Under the pieces are notes generated by a model. That model had not been told where the DNA came from. It did not search any database and saw nothing but the letters and a program-made list of their open reading frames with translations. Positions 56,962 through 64,000 of a stretch of 64,000 nt of DNA are shown here, in pieces. Origin of the DNA: Luteibacter sp. SG786 (GTDB lineage Bacteria; Pseudomonadota; Gammaproteobacteria; Xanthomonadales; Rhodanobacteraceae); NCBI RefSeq assembly GCF_011759605.1, contig NZ_JAAOYX010000002.1:372001-436000 (forward strand), written 5' to 3'. Made by a program: the position numbers and the translations under genes. Within the stretch, counting starts at the first letter, position 1. Each line of letters starts with the position of its first letter.

Positions 56962-57824
56962 GCCGCCTCACGGTCCTGGACATCGATCACTCGGTCGATC
57001 CGCCTGCCGAAAGCCTCGTGGTGCCGCTGGACCATTGGCAGGAGGCCCTGCGCTTCGGTTGTTCGCTGCGTACCCTCAGGCGCTTCGAGCTCTTGCTGGC
57101 GGAGCTTCCCCTGCGCGGCCCCGTGCTGCTCGGCAGTGGCGACTTCCACCACCTCAGCTGGCCCCTGATCACGCTGGTGTCGGGCAGTGAAACGTTCCAG
57201 GTCGTCGTCCTCGACAACCACCCGGACAACATGTTGTTCCCGTTCGGCGTGCACTGCGGTTCGTGGGTGCGGCGCGTGGCCATGCTGCCCCGGGTCGCCC
57301 ATGTGCACGTAGTGGGCATCGGTTCCGGAGACATCGGCGCGGGCCACGCCTGGGAGAACTATCGCGCGCCGCTGCGCGACGGGCGGCTGACATACTGGAG
57401 TGTGGGCGTCGACGTCTCGTGGGCGGCCCGCTCGGGGCTCGGCCATGCGTTCCGCGGATTCGACAGCGCAGCGGCACTGACCGAGGCATTCCGCGAATAC
57501 CAGGCCGACCGTCCGCTACCGGCCTACCTTTCCATCGACAAGGATGTGTTCGCCGAAGACGTGGCCCGCACCAACTGGGACCAGGGCATATTCCAGCTCG
57601 AAGACGCCCTCGCCATCATCGACACCCTGCGCAGCGGTCTCGTGGGCAGCGACATCACCGGCGAGGTGTCCCACTACCGCTACCGCAGCCTGTGGAAACG
57701 CCTGCTTTCGGCGAGGGACGCACAGCCGACCGTGGACACGAGGAAGCTGGCCCTGTGGCAGGCGCAACAGCAGCGGCTCAACGAGCGCTTGCTTGCCGCT
57801 ATCGCGGAGCGCACGGGGACATAG
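56958..57824 (+). CDS. Arginase-fold metalloprotein (UPF0489-like)
   Basis: 288 residues. Metal-site motifs of the ureohydrolase/deacetylase fold: GSGDFHH (His64), VVLDNHPDNM (Asp86, His88, Asp90) and LSIDKDVFAED (Asp194, Asp196), then TNWDQG. The set resembles arginase/agmatinase binuclear Mn sites although the overall family is little studied. It should be able to hydrolyse a C-N bond (guanidine, amidine or N-acyl) if the metals bind. It is coupled to the acyltransferase-like gene and overlaps the convergent DegT gene by 26 bases. The substrate is unknown. Confidence 0.72.
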   Translation: MSRLTVLDIDHSVDPPAESLVVPLDHWQEALRFGCSLRTLRRFELLLAELPLRGPVLLGSGDFHHLSWPLITLVSGSETFQVVVLDNHPDNMLFPFGVHCGSWVRRVAMLPRVAHVHVVGIGSGDIGAGHAWENYRAPLRDGRLTYWSVGVDVSWAARSGLGHAFRGFDSAAALTEAFREYQADRPLPAYLSIDKDVFAEDVARTNWDQGIFQLEDALAIIDTLRSGLVGSDITGEVSHYRYRSLWKRLLSARDAQPTVDTRKLALWQAQQQRLNERLLAAIAERTGT

Positions 57825-59049
57825 CCGGCGCCTCGTCCGTCGTGAGGACGCGCTCCATCGCCTGGGCCACACGCTCAAAGGTCGCGTCATCCAGCCATGC
57901 GCTATTGCTCAGCGTGGCCGTGCATTGCGCGAAGGAGCGCGCATGGGGCGTGGGGGCGCGGGGCACACGATCGGCGAGATAAGCGTAATCGGTCAGCGCA
58001 TGCACGAACAACCGGCTGACGCCGACGCCTGCACACCATAGGTCGCCCAACACCGCATTACAGCGTGCCGCGTCGGGGAAGCGCAGCAGCAGGAAGGGCC
58101 AGCTTCCTTCGCTGTCCTCGCGCGGCACCAGCACAGCGAGGCCGTCGATACGCCGAAGGCGGTCGATGCGCTGCGCCGCCCTCGCGCGACGTTCGGCGAG
58201 AAAACCGGGCCAGCGTGCCGCCGCCCTCGCACCCACGCCCTGTCGCCAGGTTCCCACGCGGTGCATGGGAATGCGTGCGGGAAAATCGTCGCCCACCGCC
58301 GCCACGGTGTCGCCGCGCCGCAGCCGTCGCTGCAACGGCATGCCGTACGCGACAGTCAGGCCTACGGGTCGATAGAGCGCTGCCAGACCGAGCAGTTCCA
58401 GGCTGCGCCGCCATTCCCAGCCGCGATCGTACGGCAGCATCGCCTCATGCGTGCGCCGCATCGCTTCGCGCAGCGTGGCATCTCGCGATGTCAGCAGCCC
58501 GCCCTCATAGATCGACAGGCCCTTACCCGCAGCCAGGCTGAAGAAGCCGATGTCGCCGCGCAGGCCGACGCTGTGCCCGTGCTGCGTCGCACCCAACGCC
58601 TGCGCGGCGTCTTCGATCACCCATGCACCCACGCGTCCGGCGATGCGATTTGCGGCGTCCACGTCGGCGACCAACCCGGCAAGATGGGTGGGCACCACCG
58701 CCAGCGTCTCTTCGCTGCAAACGCTCGACAGCGCCGCTTCGTCCATGTCGAAGTGTCCGGCGCGTGTATCGCAAAGCCGCAAGCGCAGACCGAGCGCATG
58801 CACCGCAATCGCCACCAATGGGCAGGTGTATGCGGGCACCACTACCTCGCGGCGCCGCGGTTCGCGTTCGGAGAGCGTGCGCAACGCCACCATGAACGCG
58901 GCGGTACCGGAGCAGGTCAGCAGCATCGGCGGCGTGCCGAGCTGCGCGGCAAGCGTCCCGGCGAGGTCACCGGAGCCCGGCAGCAGGTCGGCAAGGCGGA
59001 GCGGCAGGCCGTCGGTCGGTGGAACCTCGTGGAACGGCCGCCTGCGCAT
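57799..59049 (-). CDS. DegT/DnrJ/EryC1-type PLP aminotransferase
   Basis: 416 residues. Fold type I with LTCSGTAAFMVALRTL, cofactor Asp147 in WVIEDAAQALGA and PLP Lys176 in FFSLAAGKGLSIYEGGLL. This family aminates keto-sugars or similar ketones in antibiotic, LPS and secondary-metabolite pathways. It is the last gene of the minus-strand export operon, five bases after a DMT-type transporter gene, and convergent with the arginase-fold gene. A second aminotransferase beside the class III enzyme implies a product with at least one dedicated amino group. Confidence 0.88.
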   Translation of the reverse strand: MRRRPFHEVPPTDGLPLRLADLLPGSGDLAGTLAAQLGTPPMLLTCSGTAAFMVALRTLSEREPRRREVVVPAYTCPLVAIAVHALGLRLRLCDTRAGHFDMDEAALSSVCSEETLAVVPTHLAGLVADVDAANRIAGRVGAWVIEDAAQALGATQHGHSVGLRGDIGFFSLAAGKGLSIYEGGLLTSRDATLREAMRRTHEAMLPYDRGWEWRRSLELLGLAALYRPVGLTVAYGMPLQRRLRRGDTVAAVGDDFPARIPMHRVGTWRQGVGARAAARWPGFLAERRARAAQRIDRLRRIDGLAVLVPREDSEGSWPFLLLRFPDAARCNAVLGDLWCAGVGVSRLFVHALTDYAYLADRVPRAPTPHARSFAQCTATLSNSAWLDDATFERVAQAMERVLTTDEAPAMSPCAPR

Positions 59050-59054
59050 GGCAC

Positions 59055-59453
59055 TCAGCCAACCGTGCCGGGCGCGACCGCAAGCGTCTCCCGCTCAGCG
59101 GCGGCAAGGCACAGGATGCCGGCCACGATCGTCGCCGCGCCGAGTATGCGCGGCAAGGTCAGCGGCTCGTGCAGCAGCCATGCGGACAGCAGGGTCACGC
59201 TCACCACTTCCAGATGCGATGCCGCGAAGGCCGGACCGATGGGTGCGTGCCGCAGCAAGGTCATCCAGGTGAAGAAGGCGCCGATGTAGCCGGCAACGGC
59301 CCCGTACACCCACCGCTGCGCAAATACGCGCGCCACCCACGCGGCATCCGCCGTCACCGGCAGCGCATGGCTGCCGGCCAGCTTGAACGACAGCTGCGCA
59401 AGCGTGTCGAACGCCATAAGCAGCAGGAACCCGATGACGTAGAAGCGCTTCAT
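59055..59453 (-). CDS. Half-size DMT/SMR-type transporter subunit B
   Basis: 132 residues from ATG 59453 (MKRFYVIGFLLLMAFDTLAQ). Four hydrophobic segments and an EmrE/ArnE-like topology. Its start overlaps the stop of the neighbouring transporter gene by four bases (ATGA), so the two are probably a heterodimer like ArnE/ArnF or EbrAB. Substrates of such pairs are lipid-linked sugars or small cations. It could flip an intermediate or the product. Confidence 0.8.
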   Translation of the reverse strand: MKRFYVIGFLLLMAFDTLAQLSFKLAGSHALPVTADAAWVARVFAQRWVYGAVAGYIGAFFTWMTLLRHAPIGPAFAASHLEVVSVTLLSAWLLHEPLTLPRILGAATIVAGILCLAAAERETLAVAPGTVG

Positions 59454-59809
59454 CCGCCCGCTCCCACGATCGCGACGCCCAGGCTCACCAAGCCAATACC
59501 GACGACACGCAGCCCGGTGAGCTTCTCGCCAAACAGCCACCGGCCGGCGAGCATGATCGCCACGATGTTGATGGAACCCAGCAGCACGCCATCGGACAGC
59601 GGTACCAGCGAAAGGAATGCAATCCACACGAGGAATTCGACGCCATAGCAGGCGATGCCAAGCCATAGCCAGGGGCGCATGGCCATGGCGCGCCAATGGG
59701 CCAGGCTTCCATCTTCGTCCGGCCCGCTCGCCGCGGCCTTGAATGCAAGCTGGCCCACTGTGTCGAAGACCACATTGGCGATCCAGAGGCCGAGCGTCAG
59801 CGGCGCCAT
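59450..59809 (-). CDS. Half-size DMT/SMR-type transporter subunit A
   Basis: 119 residues with four hydrophobic segments (LGLWIANVVFDTVGQLAF, WLWLGIACYGVEFLVWIAF, VLLGSINIVAIMLAGRWLF, VVGIGLVSLGVAIVG). The Gln-rich helix 1 (DTVGQLAFKAA) is shared with its partner (DTLAQLSFKLA), showing an ancient duplication. It starts five bases after the esterase stop and is translationally coupled to subunit B. Confidence 0.8.
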   Translation of the reverse strand: MAPLTLGLWIANVVFDTVGQLAFKAAASGPDEDGSLAHWRAMAMRPWLWLGIACYGVEFLVWIAFLSLVPLSDGVLLGSINIVAIMLAGRWLFGEKLTGLRVVGIGLVSLGVAIVGAGG

Positions 59810-59814
59810 GACCG

Positions 59815-60651
59815 TCAGCCCGCCATCGCGGTAAGTGTGCGCGCGGGGGCAATCGTGTCGAAGAATCGCGCGGATCGGTCGATCAGTGTGCGCCGTTCCT
59901 TATCGATCGTGATCATGTGGTAGCTGTCTTCGAGCAACAGCAGCTCGGCGGGCGCGTTCACCTCGCGCAGCACCAGCTCGGCGTTGCGCACGCTGGCGAT
60001 GTCGTCGTTGCTCGCGTGCGCCACCAGACAGGGCGAGGTCACGTCGCGAAGTTGCCGGCGTACCTGTGCCGACAGCAGGTAGAGGTCGGCCAGGGAATGC
60101 CAGGGATTGCCGAGCAGCCCGGCCATGGTGCTGTCGCCGCTGCGCATCGCCGCACTCACCTGCTCGCGAAGGCGCTCGTCGCGCAAGCCATAGGGCGGCT
60201 GTTCGAGGAATGCGCGGTCGCGCCCGATGCCAAGGCGCTTGAAAAGCGGCAGCAGGAACGAGAGGTTCGCCGTCCAGGGCACGCTCCAACCGTCGTAGCG
60301 AAAGGTGGCGCCGTAGACGCCCACGCCGGCGATCTGCCCCGGGCGGTCGGCCGCCAGTTTCAGCGCGAGCAGCGCGCCCATCGAAAGGCCACCCACGAAC
60401 AGCGTGTCGACCTTCGTCAGCATCGCGTCGGCCGCGCGCTGCACGCTCGCGTACCAGTCGCGCCAGCCGGTGGCGAGCAGGTCGTCCACATCGCCGCAAT
60501 GGCCGGCCAGCTGCATGCCATGGACGGTGAAGCCGGCCTTGTTCAGGCCCTTGCCCAGCATCCGCATTTCCGTCGGGGTACCGGTCAGGCCATGGATCAG
60601 CAGGACACCCCGGCTGTCGCCTTCGAGAAAGAATTCGGCTTGGCGGATCAC
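59815..60651 (-). CDS. Alpha/beta-hydrolase, carboxylesterase type
   Basis: 278 residues. Oxyanion region GVLLIHGLTGTPTEM, nucleophile Ser in FVGGLSMGALLAL, Asp in AHASNDDIASV and His in EDSYHMITID near the C-terminus. The layout matches Est30-like short-chain carboxylesterases. No signal peptide. It is in the export operon, 45 bases after the adaptor gene, so it could release an acyl chain from ACP, tailor or detoxify the product. Confidence 0.88.
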   Translation of the reverse strand: MIRQAEFFLEGDSRGVLLIHGLTGTPTEMRMLGKGLNKAGFTVHGMQLAGHCGDVDDLLATGWRDWYASVQRAADAMLTKVDTLFVGGLSMGALLALKLAADRPGQIAGVGVYGATFRYDGWSVPWTANLSFLLPLFKRLGIGRDRAFLEQPPYGLRDERLREQVSAAMRSGDSTMAGLLGNPWHSLADLYLLSAQVRRQLRDVTSPCLVAHASNDDIASVRNAELVLREVNAPAELLLLEDSYHMITIDKERRTLIDRSARFFDTIAPARTLTAMAG

Positions 60652-60696
60652 GCGGCTACCTCGAATGGGATGTCACAAGGCTCGCACGCAGCCGTT

Positions 60697-61626
60697 TCAT
60701 TCGCCTTTCGCATGAATCCGCGAATCCCGGGGGCCGAAGCGGACCATCACGCGCTCGCCCACGCGTGGCGTCCGCCCGGCGTCCAGGGCCAGCACGCACT
60801 CCACCGTGCGGCTGTTGGCACGCACCTGCGGATCGTCCTCGAGGGAGGAAGGTCCCACCACCGTGCCGACGCGCAACACGCGAGCCGGCCACGGGTCGGT
60901 ATCCGCCGAGGCATCCGCCGTCACGAGGGCCGACATGCCGGGGTGTACCGCGTCGGCATAGGCCTCGCTCAGTTCGGCGCGCACGATCCTCGGTGCGCGC
61001 GGCAGCAACACGAACAATGGGCCGCCCTGCGGCGATACATTCGCGCCCGGCTGGGCGGTCACACGCAGCACGTCCGCGTCCATCGGGGCACGCAATGTGC
61101 GGCGGGCAAGGTCGAAGCGTGCGGCGGCAAGCTTCTGCTCGGCGCCTGCCACCTCCGCTCGCATGGCGGTCTGCTGGGCGGCAAGTTCGGTTGTCAGCTC
61201 GCGCGCCTCGTCGGCGCTGTGACCGTCGCCGGCGCCTGCCCGCTCCGCCGCGACGAGGCGGCCGGCACGTTCCCTTGTCGTGGCCAGCTTGTCGCCGAGC
61301 AGCTTGAGCTGCGCCTGCACCTGATCCAACTCGGCCTGTGCCGCCGCGACGGCGAGCTTGCCCGGCTCCAGATCCAGCGACGCCAGCGGCTGGCCACGCA
61401 GCACATGGTCGCCTTCGTGCACGTCCACTTCCGCCAGGGTGCCCTCGCTGGGCATGCCCAGGTTCAACAGGCCGCCTTCCACGTCGACGCGGCCTCGGGC
61501 CACGGCCGCATAGGAAGGCGCAGGCACCTGCGCTGGCGCGGTCTGGTCGCGGTGGCCGTCGCACCCGGCAAGGAGGGTCGTCGCAAACGCGAGCGCGGCC
61601 GCGTGGCGAAAGATGGAAAGCGTCAT
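60697..61626 (-). CDS. HlyD-like periplasmic adaptor lipoprotein
   Basis: 309 residues from ATG 61626. Lipobox TTLLAGC puts the lipidated Cys near residue 21. The biotinyl-lipoyl-like hairpin is VDVEGGLLNLGMPSEGTLAE followed by VDVHEGDHVLRGQPL. An Ala/Glu-rich coiled coil spans about 90-180 (AAAQAELDQVQAQLKLLGDK onward) and a second lipoyl half follows (LRAPMDADVLRVTAQPG). It joins the ABC pump to TolC. The start overlaps the ATPase stop by four bases. It resembles MacA/DevB-type adaptors. Confidence 0.87.
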   Translation of the reverse strand: MTLSIFRHAAALAFATTLLAGCDGHRDQTAPAQVPAPSYAAVARGRVDVEGGLLNLGMPSEGTLAEVDVHEGDHVLRGQPLASLDLEPGKLAVAAAQAELDQVQAQLKLLGDKLATTRERAGRLVAAERAGAGDGHSADEARELTTELAAQQTAMRAEVAGAEQKLAAARFDLARRTLRAPMDADVLRVTAQPGANVSPQGGPLFVLLPRAPRIVRAELSEAYADAVHPGMSALVTADASADTDPWPARVLRVGTVVGPSSLEDDPQVRANSRTVECVLALDAGRTPRVGERVMVRFGPRDSRIHAKGE

Positions 61627-62369
61627 GGTACGAGCCCTTCCGTCGGGACACGTGGCGTGGGTTCGCGCCGGTCGTTGAGGATCCGTCCGTCCTCCATCGA
61701 CAGCACGCGGTCGGCATGTCCGATGAGGCGCGGATCGTGGCTTACGCATAGCACGGTGGTGCCATGCACTCTGGCGATACGATGCAGCATGTCGATGACG
61801 ATCTGCCCGCTGGCGGCATCGAGCGCGCTCGTCGGTTCGTCGGCGAACAGCAGGCGCGGCTCTTTCGACAACGCACGGGCGATCGCCACGCGCTGTTTCT
61901 CGCCGCCGGAAAGCTCCGCCGGCCTCAGGGCCATGCGATGCGCGAGCCCCACCTCTTCGAGCGAACGCGCCGCGCGCTCTCGCGCAACGCGCCGGGGAAT
62001 GCCGAGGTAGTGCAGCGGCAATTCCACCTGCTCGCAGGCAGTCAGCGCGGGAAAGAGATTGAAGCCCTGAAAGACGAAGCCGGTGTGCAGCAGCCGGAAG
62101 CGCTCCAGGGCCCTGGGATCCAGGTCGTCCAGCCGATGATCCAGAGCGAACACACGGCCGGTGTCCACCCGCTGCAAACCGCTGAGGATGGCGAGCAACG
62201 TGCTCTTGCCGCAGCCGGACGGCCCGGAGATCAGCGTGAGTTCGCCCGCCCGCACCGATAGCGAAAGGCCGTCGAGCACCGGCGTGCGTACCTTGCCGGA
62301 CATGAACGCCTTGCCGATGTCCTCGGCACGGAGCGTTACGCGAGCGGTGGATGAGGTGGTGGTCATCAT
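61623..62369 (-). CDS. ABC transporter ATPase (MacB/LolD/DevA-like)
   Basis: 248 residues from ATG 62369. Walker A SGPSGCGKST, Q-loop FQGFNLFPALTA, signature LSGGEKQRVAIARAL, Walker B LLFADEPTSALD and H-loop SHD are all intact. It powers the adjacent FtsX-type permease. It overlaps both the permease stop and the adaptor start by four bases, so the three subunits are made in step. Confidence 0.95.
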   Translation of the reverse strand: MMTTTSSTARVTLRAEDIGKAFMSGKVRTPVLDGLSLSVRAGELTLISGPSGCGKSTLLAILSGLQRVDTGRVFALDHRLDDLDPRALERFRLLHTGFVFQGFNLFPALTACEQVELPLHYLGIPRRVARERAARSLEEVGLAHRMALRPAELSGGEKQRVAIARALSKEPRLLFADEPTSALDAASGQIVIDMLHRIARVHGTTVLCVSHDPRLIGHADRVLSMEDGRILNDRREPTPRVPTEGLVP

Positions 62370-63499
62370 CGCAACAGGCTCGCCGGATCGGCATGGCGCA
62401 GGCTGCGAATCGCCGCAAGCCCGGAAACCGTGGTGAGCCCCATCGTCAACACCGCGCACGCGAGCGCAACCGGCACGTCCAGCACCACCGGCACGTCCTG
62501 TCCCCGCGCGAGGGCGAGCAACGCGGCGCCGAACACACTGGCGCAGAGCAGCCCGAACACGCCGACCCAGGTTGCCTGCTCCAGCACCACCCAGCGGAGG
62601 GCACGCATGCCCACGCCGAGGGCATTGAGCGTGGCGTATTCGCGTACCGAACCGGCCACGGCGGCCACCAGGGTCTGGCTGGTGATGATCGCCCCCACCA
62701 CGAAGACGACGCCCGCCAGGAAGAGGACACCGGCACCCGCGCCCGTGTCCAGCATCCAGTAGAGCACCGAGCGGCGAGCGAAGGCGGGGGCGGTCCACAC
62801 TTCGTAGCGGTCGAATCCACGCGCGCCGGCGATCCGGTGCGCCACCGCATCGGCCGCAGCCGGGTCGTGCAGCCGGGCAACGAGGTAGGTCGGCCGGTCG
62901 CGATCGGCGGGGTCCGTATCGAGCACGCGCGCGGTATCCAACGAGGCGACGACGTTCACGCCGCCGAGCGCACGCAAGCCGCTGCTCGCGCCCACGACGC
63001 GTACCCGATGGCCGTCGATCGTGGCGCTGTCTCCCACCCTGACGCCGAGCTTGTCCATGTCGGCCTCGTCGACGATCACGGCATCGGGCTCTCGCAACCG
63101 CATGCGCAATGCGGACGGCAGCACACGCGCGAACATGAGCCCGTCGGGACGCGGGTCGATGCCCGAGACGTAAACCGATTCGCCGCCCGTGTCCGATGGA
63201 CCGCGCCAGTCGGCGTCGAGCCAGATGAAGGGTTCGACGCGCTCGACCGCCGGGTCCATGAGCAGGCGCCCCTCTACGTTCGGGTCGATGGACCGACCCA
63301 GGCTGACGCTTTGCGTGCCGGGATAGCCCACCCAGAGGTCTGCCGACGAGCCCGTGACGTAAATGCTCGCGCTGCTGAAGATGCCCAGCACCAGGGCGGC
63401 CTGCAACAACTGCAACATACCCGCGAAACCCACCGCGAGGATCGCCGGCAGGAAGCGGCGCCATTCGTGCACGAGTGTCTTGCGCGCCAGGGCCACCAT
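62366..63499 (-). CDS. FtsX-family ABC permease (DevC/MacB-like)
   Basis: 377 residues from ATG 63499. One N-terminal helix (FLPAILAVGFAGMLQLLQAALVL), then a ~200-residue periplasmic domain (SADLWVGYPGTQSVSLGRSI onward), then three C-terminal helices (LFLAGVVFVVGAIITSQTLV etc.). The N-terminal ARKTLVHEWRR pattern resembles DevC-type permeases, which export glycolipids through TolC in cyanobacteria. A lipid-like cargo would fit the ACP/ketosynthase genes, but that is inference. Confidence 0.88.
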   Translation of the reverse strand: MVALARKTLVHEWRRFLPAILAVGFAGMLQLLQAALVLGIFSSASIYVTGSSADLWVGYPGTQSVSLGRSIDPNVEGRLLMDPAVERVEPFIWLDADWRGPSDTGGESVYVSGIDPRPDGLMFARVLPSALRMRLREPDAVIVDEADMDKLGVRVGDSATIDGHRVRVVGASSGLRALGGVNVVASLDTARVLDTDPADRDRPTYLVARLHDPAAADAVAHRIAGARGFDRYEVWTAPAFARRSVLYWMLDTGAGAGVLFLAGVVFVVGAIITSQTLVAAVAGSVREYATLNALGVGMRALRWVVLEQATWVGVFGLLCASVFGAALLALARGQDVPVVLDVPVALACAVLTMGLTTVSGLAAIRSLRHADPASLLR

Positions 63500-64000
63500 C
63501 AGTGCCGGCCCTCCTGGGTCGCGCGCTCGGCAGGAGGGAGCGGTGCGCCGCCAAGGGCCTTGAACAGCGACACGAACGCGAGATCGTGTCCGGCCTGCGC
63601 CTGCACGAGCGCCAGCGAGGCCTCGTCGTGGGCGATGGCGCTTTCGATCTCCTCGTCCGCACCGGCAAGGTGTAACGCGGCACGCTTCGCCACCACGGTA
63701 TCGGCGCGCGCGAGCGCCGCCGTCGCCTCGGTGCACTGCCGTTCCTGCTCGCCTTGCCGTTGCAGGCGTCCGAGTGCGGTCTCCACGTCGGCCACGCCTT
63801 CCAGCACCGATTGCCGATACGCCAGCACGCTCGCCTGCAACTCGTGCCGCTTCGCATCCTCCTGTGCCGCGCGCATGCCCCAGTCGAATAGCGGAATGTC
63901 GATAAGCGGGCCGATGGACGCGACCGGGCTGGATCCACCACCACGGTTCGACTGCAAGCTGGCCGACCAGGTCAGCGAGCCGCCGATGGCGACGCGCGGA
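63499..64000 (-). CDS. TolC-family outer-membrane efflux protein, 5' end beyond the window
   Basis: The C-terminal ~167 residues are present; the frame is open to base 64000. Visible: PRVAIGGSLTWSASLQSNRG, then PVASIGPLIDIPLFDWGMRA, the second-repeat strand of NodT/TolC proteins, and the long helical hairpin (SVLEGVADVETALGRLQRQG onward). It forms the outer-membrane exit duct for the pump. Its stop overlaps the permease start by one base (TGATG). It is the first gene of the visible export operon. Confidence 0.92.
   Translation of the reverse strand, partial: PRVAIGGSLTWSASLQSNRGGGSSPVASIGPLIDIPLFDWGMRAAQEDAKRHELQASVLAYRQSVLEGVADVETALGRLQRQGEQERQCTEATAALARADTVVAKRAALHLAGADEEIESAIAHDEASLALVQAQAGHDLAFVSLFKALGGAPLPPAERATQEGRH

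Overview
The window is GC-rich chromosomal DNA from a gammaproteobacterium. Gene order (LysM protein, dprA, topA, tsaC; divergent def-fmt-rsmB; rpoD followed by a tRNA-Ile CAU gene) and the TopA with a long Lys/Ala tail instead of zinc fingers fit the Xanthomonadales. A Luteibacter/Dyella-like Rhodanobacteraceae is my best guess. This is inferred from gene content, not from a database match.

Layout. 1-20.7 kb is mostly housekeeping. On the minus strand are purD (cut by the window edge), a short orphan AMP-forming ligase, tsaC, topA, dprA and a LysM protein. On the plus strand is def-fmt-rsmB. A cell-envelope block follows (11.4-18.1 kb): two glycosyltransferases, an O-antigen-ligase-like protein, an ArnT-like glycosyltransferase, a TPR protein and an LpxL-type acyltransferase. 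Then come dtd and rpoD.

20.9-38.9 kb is accessory. A tRNA-Ile(CAU) borders an insertion with a DUF262/DUF1524 (GmrSD-like) nuclease started by TTG, a small HNH protein and a lipoprotein hydrolase. Next are a degenerate DoxX copy and a TetR/amidase pair carrying three copies of one 20-bp operator. An iron-uptake block follows: a Fur-superfamily protein, a decayed siderophore-interacting protein, an AraC regulator, two small proteins and a TonB-dependent receptor behind a Fur box. DoxX-DUF418, LysR-methyltransferase and a DUF5677 gene end the region.

39-52 kb is mixed metabolic and secreted functions: a succinyl-CoA:acetate-type CoA-transferase, a Tat-exported multicopper oxidase, a phosphoesterase/phospholipase C-like protein, a DUF3617 protein, an SDR behind a perfect 9+2+9 palindrome, a DUF1800/DUF1501 pair, a diguanylate cyclase, a DUF998 protein and a GH5 hydrolase.

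52.2-64 kb is the most interesting part. A plus-strand operon (HAD phosphatase, class III aminotransferase, ACP, ketosynthase, FemAB/GNAT-like acyltransferase, arginase-fold protein) converges on a minus-strand operon (TolC, FtsX-type permease, ABC ATPase, HlyD-like adaptor, esterase, two half-size DMT/SMR transporters, DegT aminotransferase). Spacing is tight and many genes overlap. I read it as a small uncharacterised locus that makes and exports an acylated amino compound. I do not recognise it as a named pathway.
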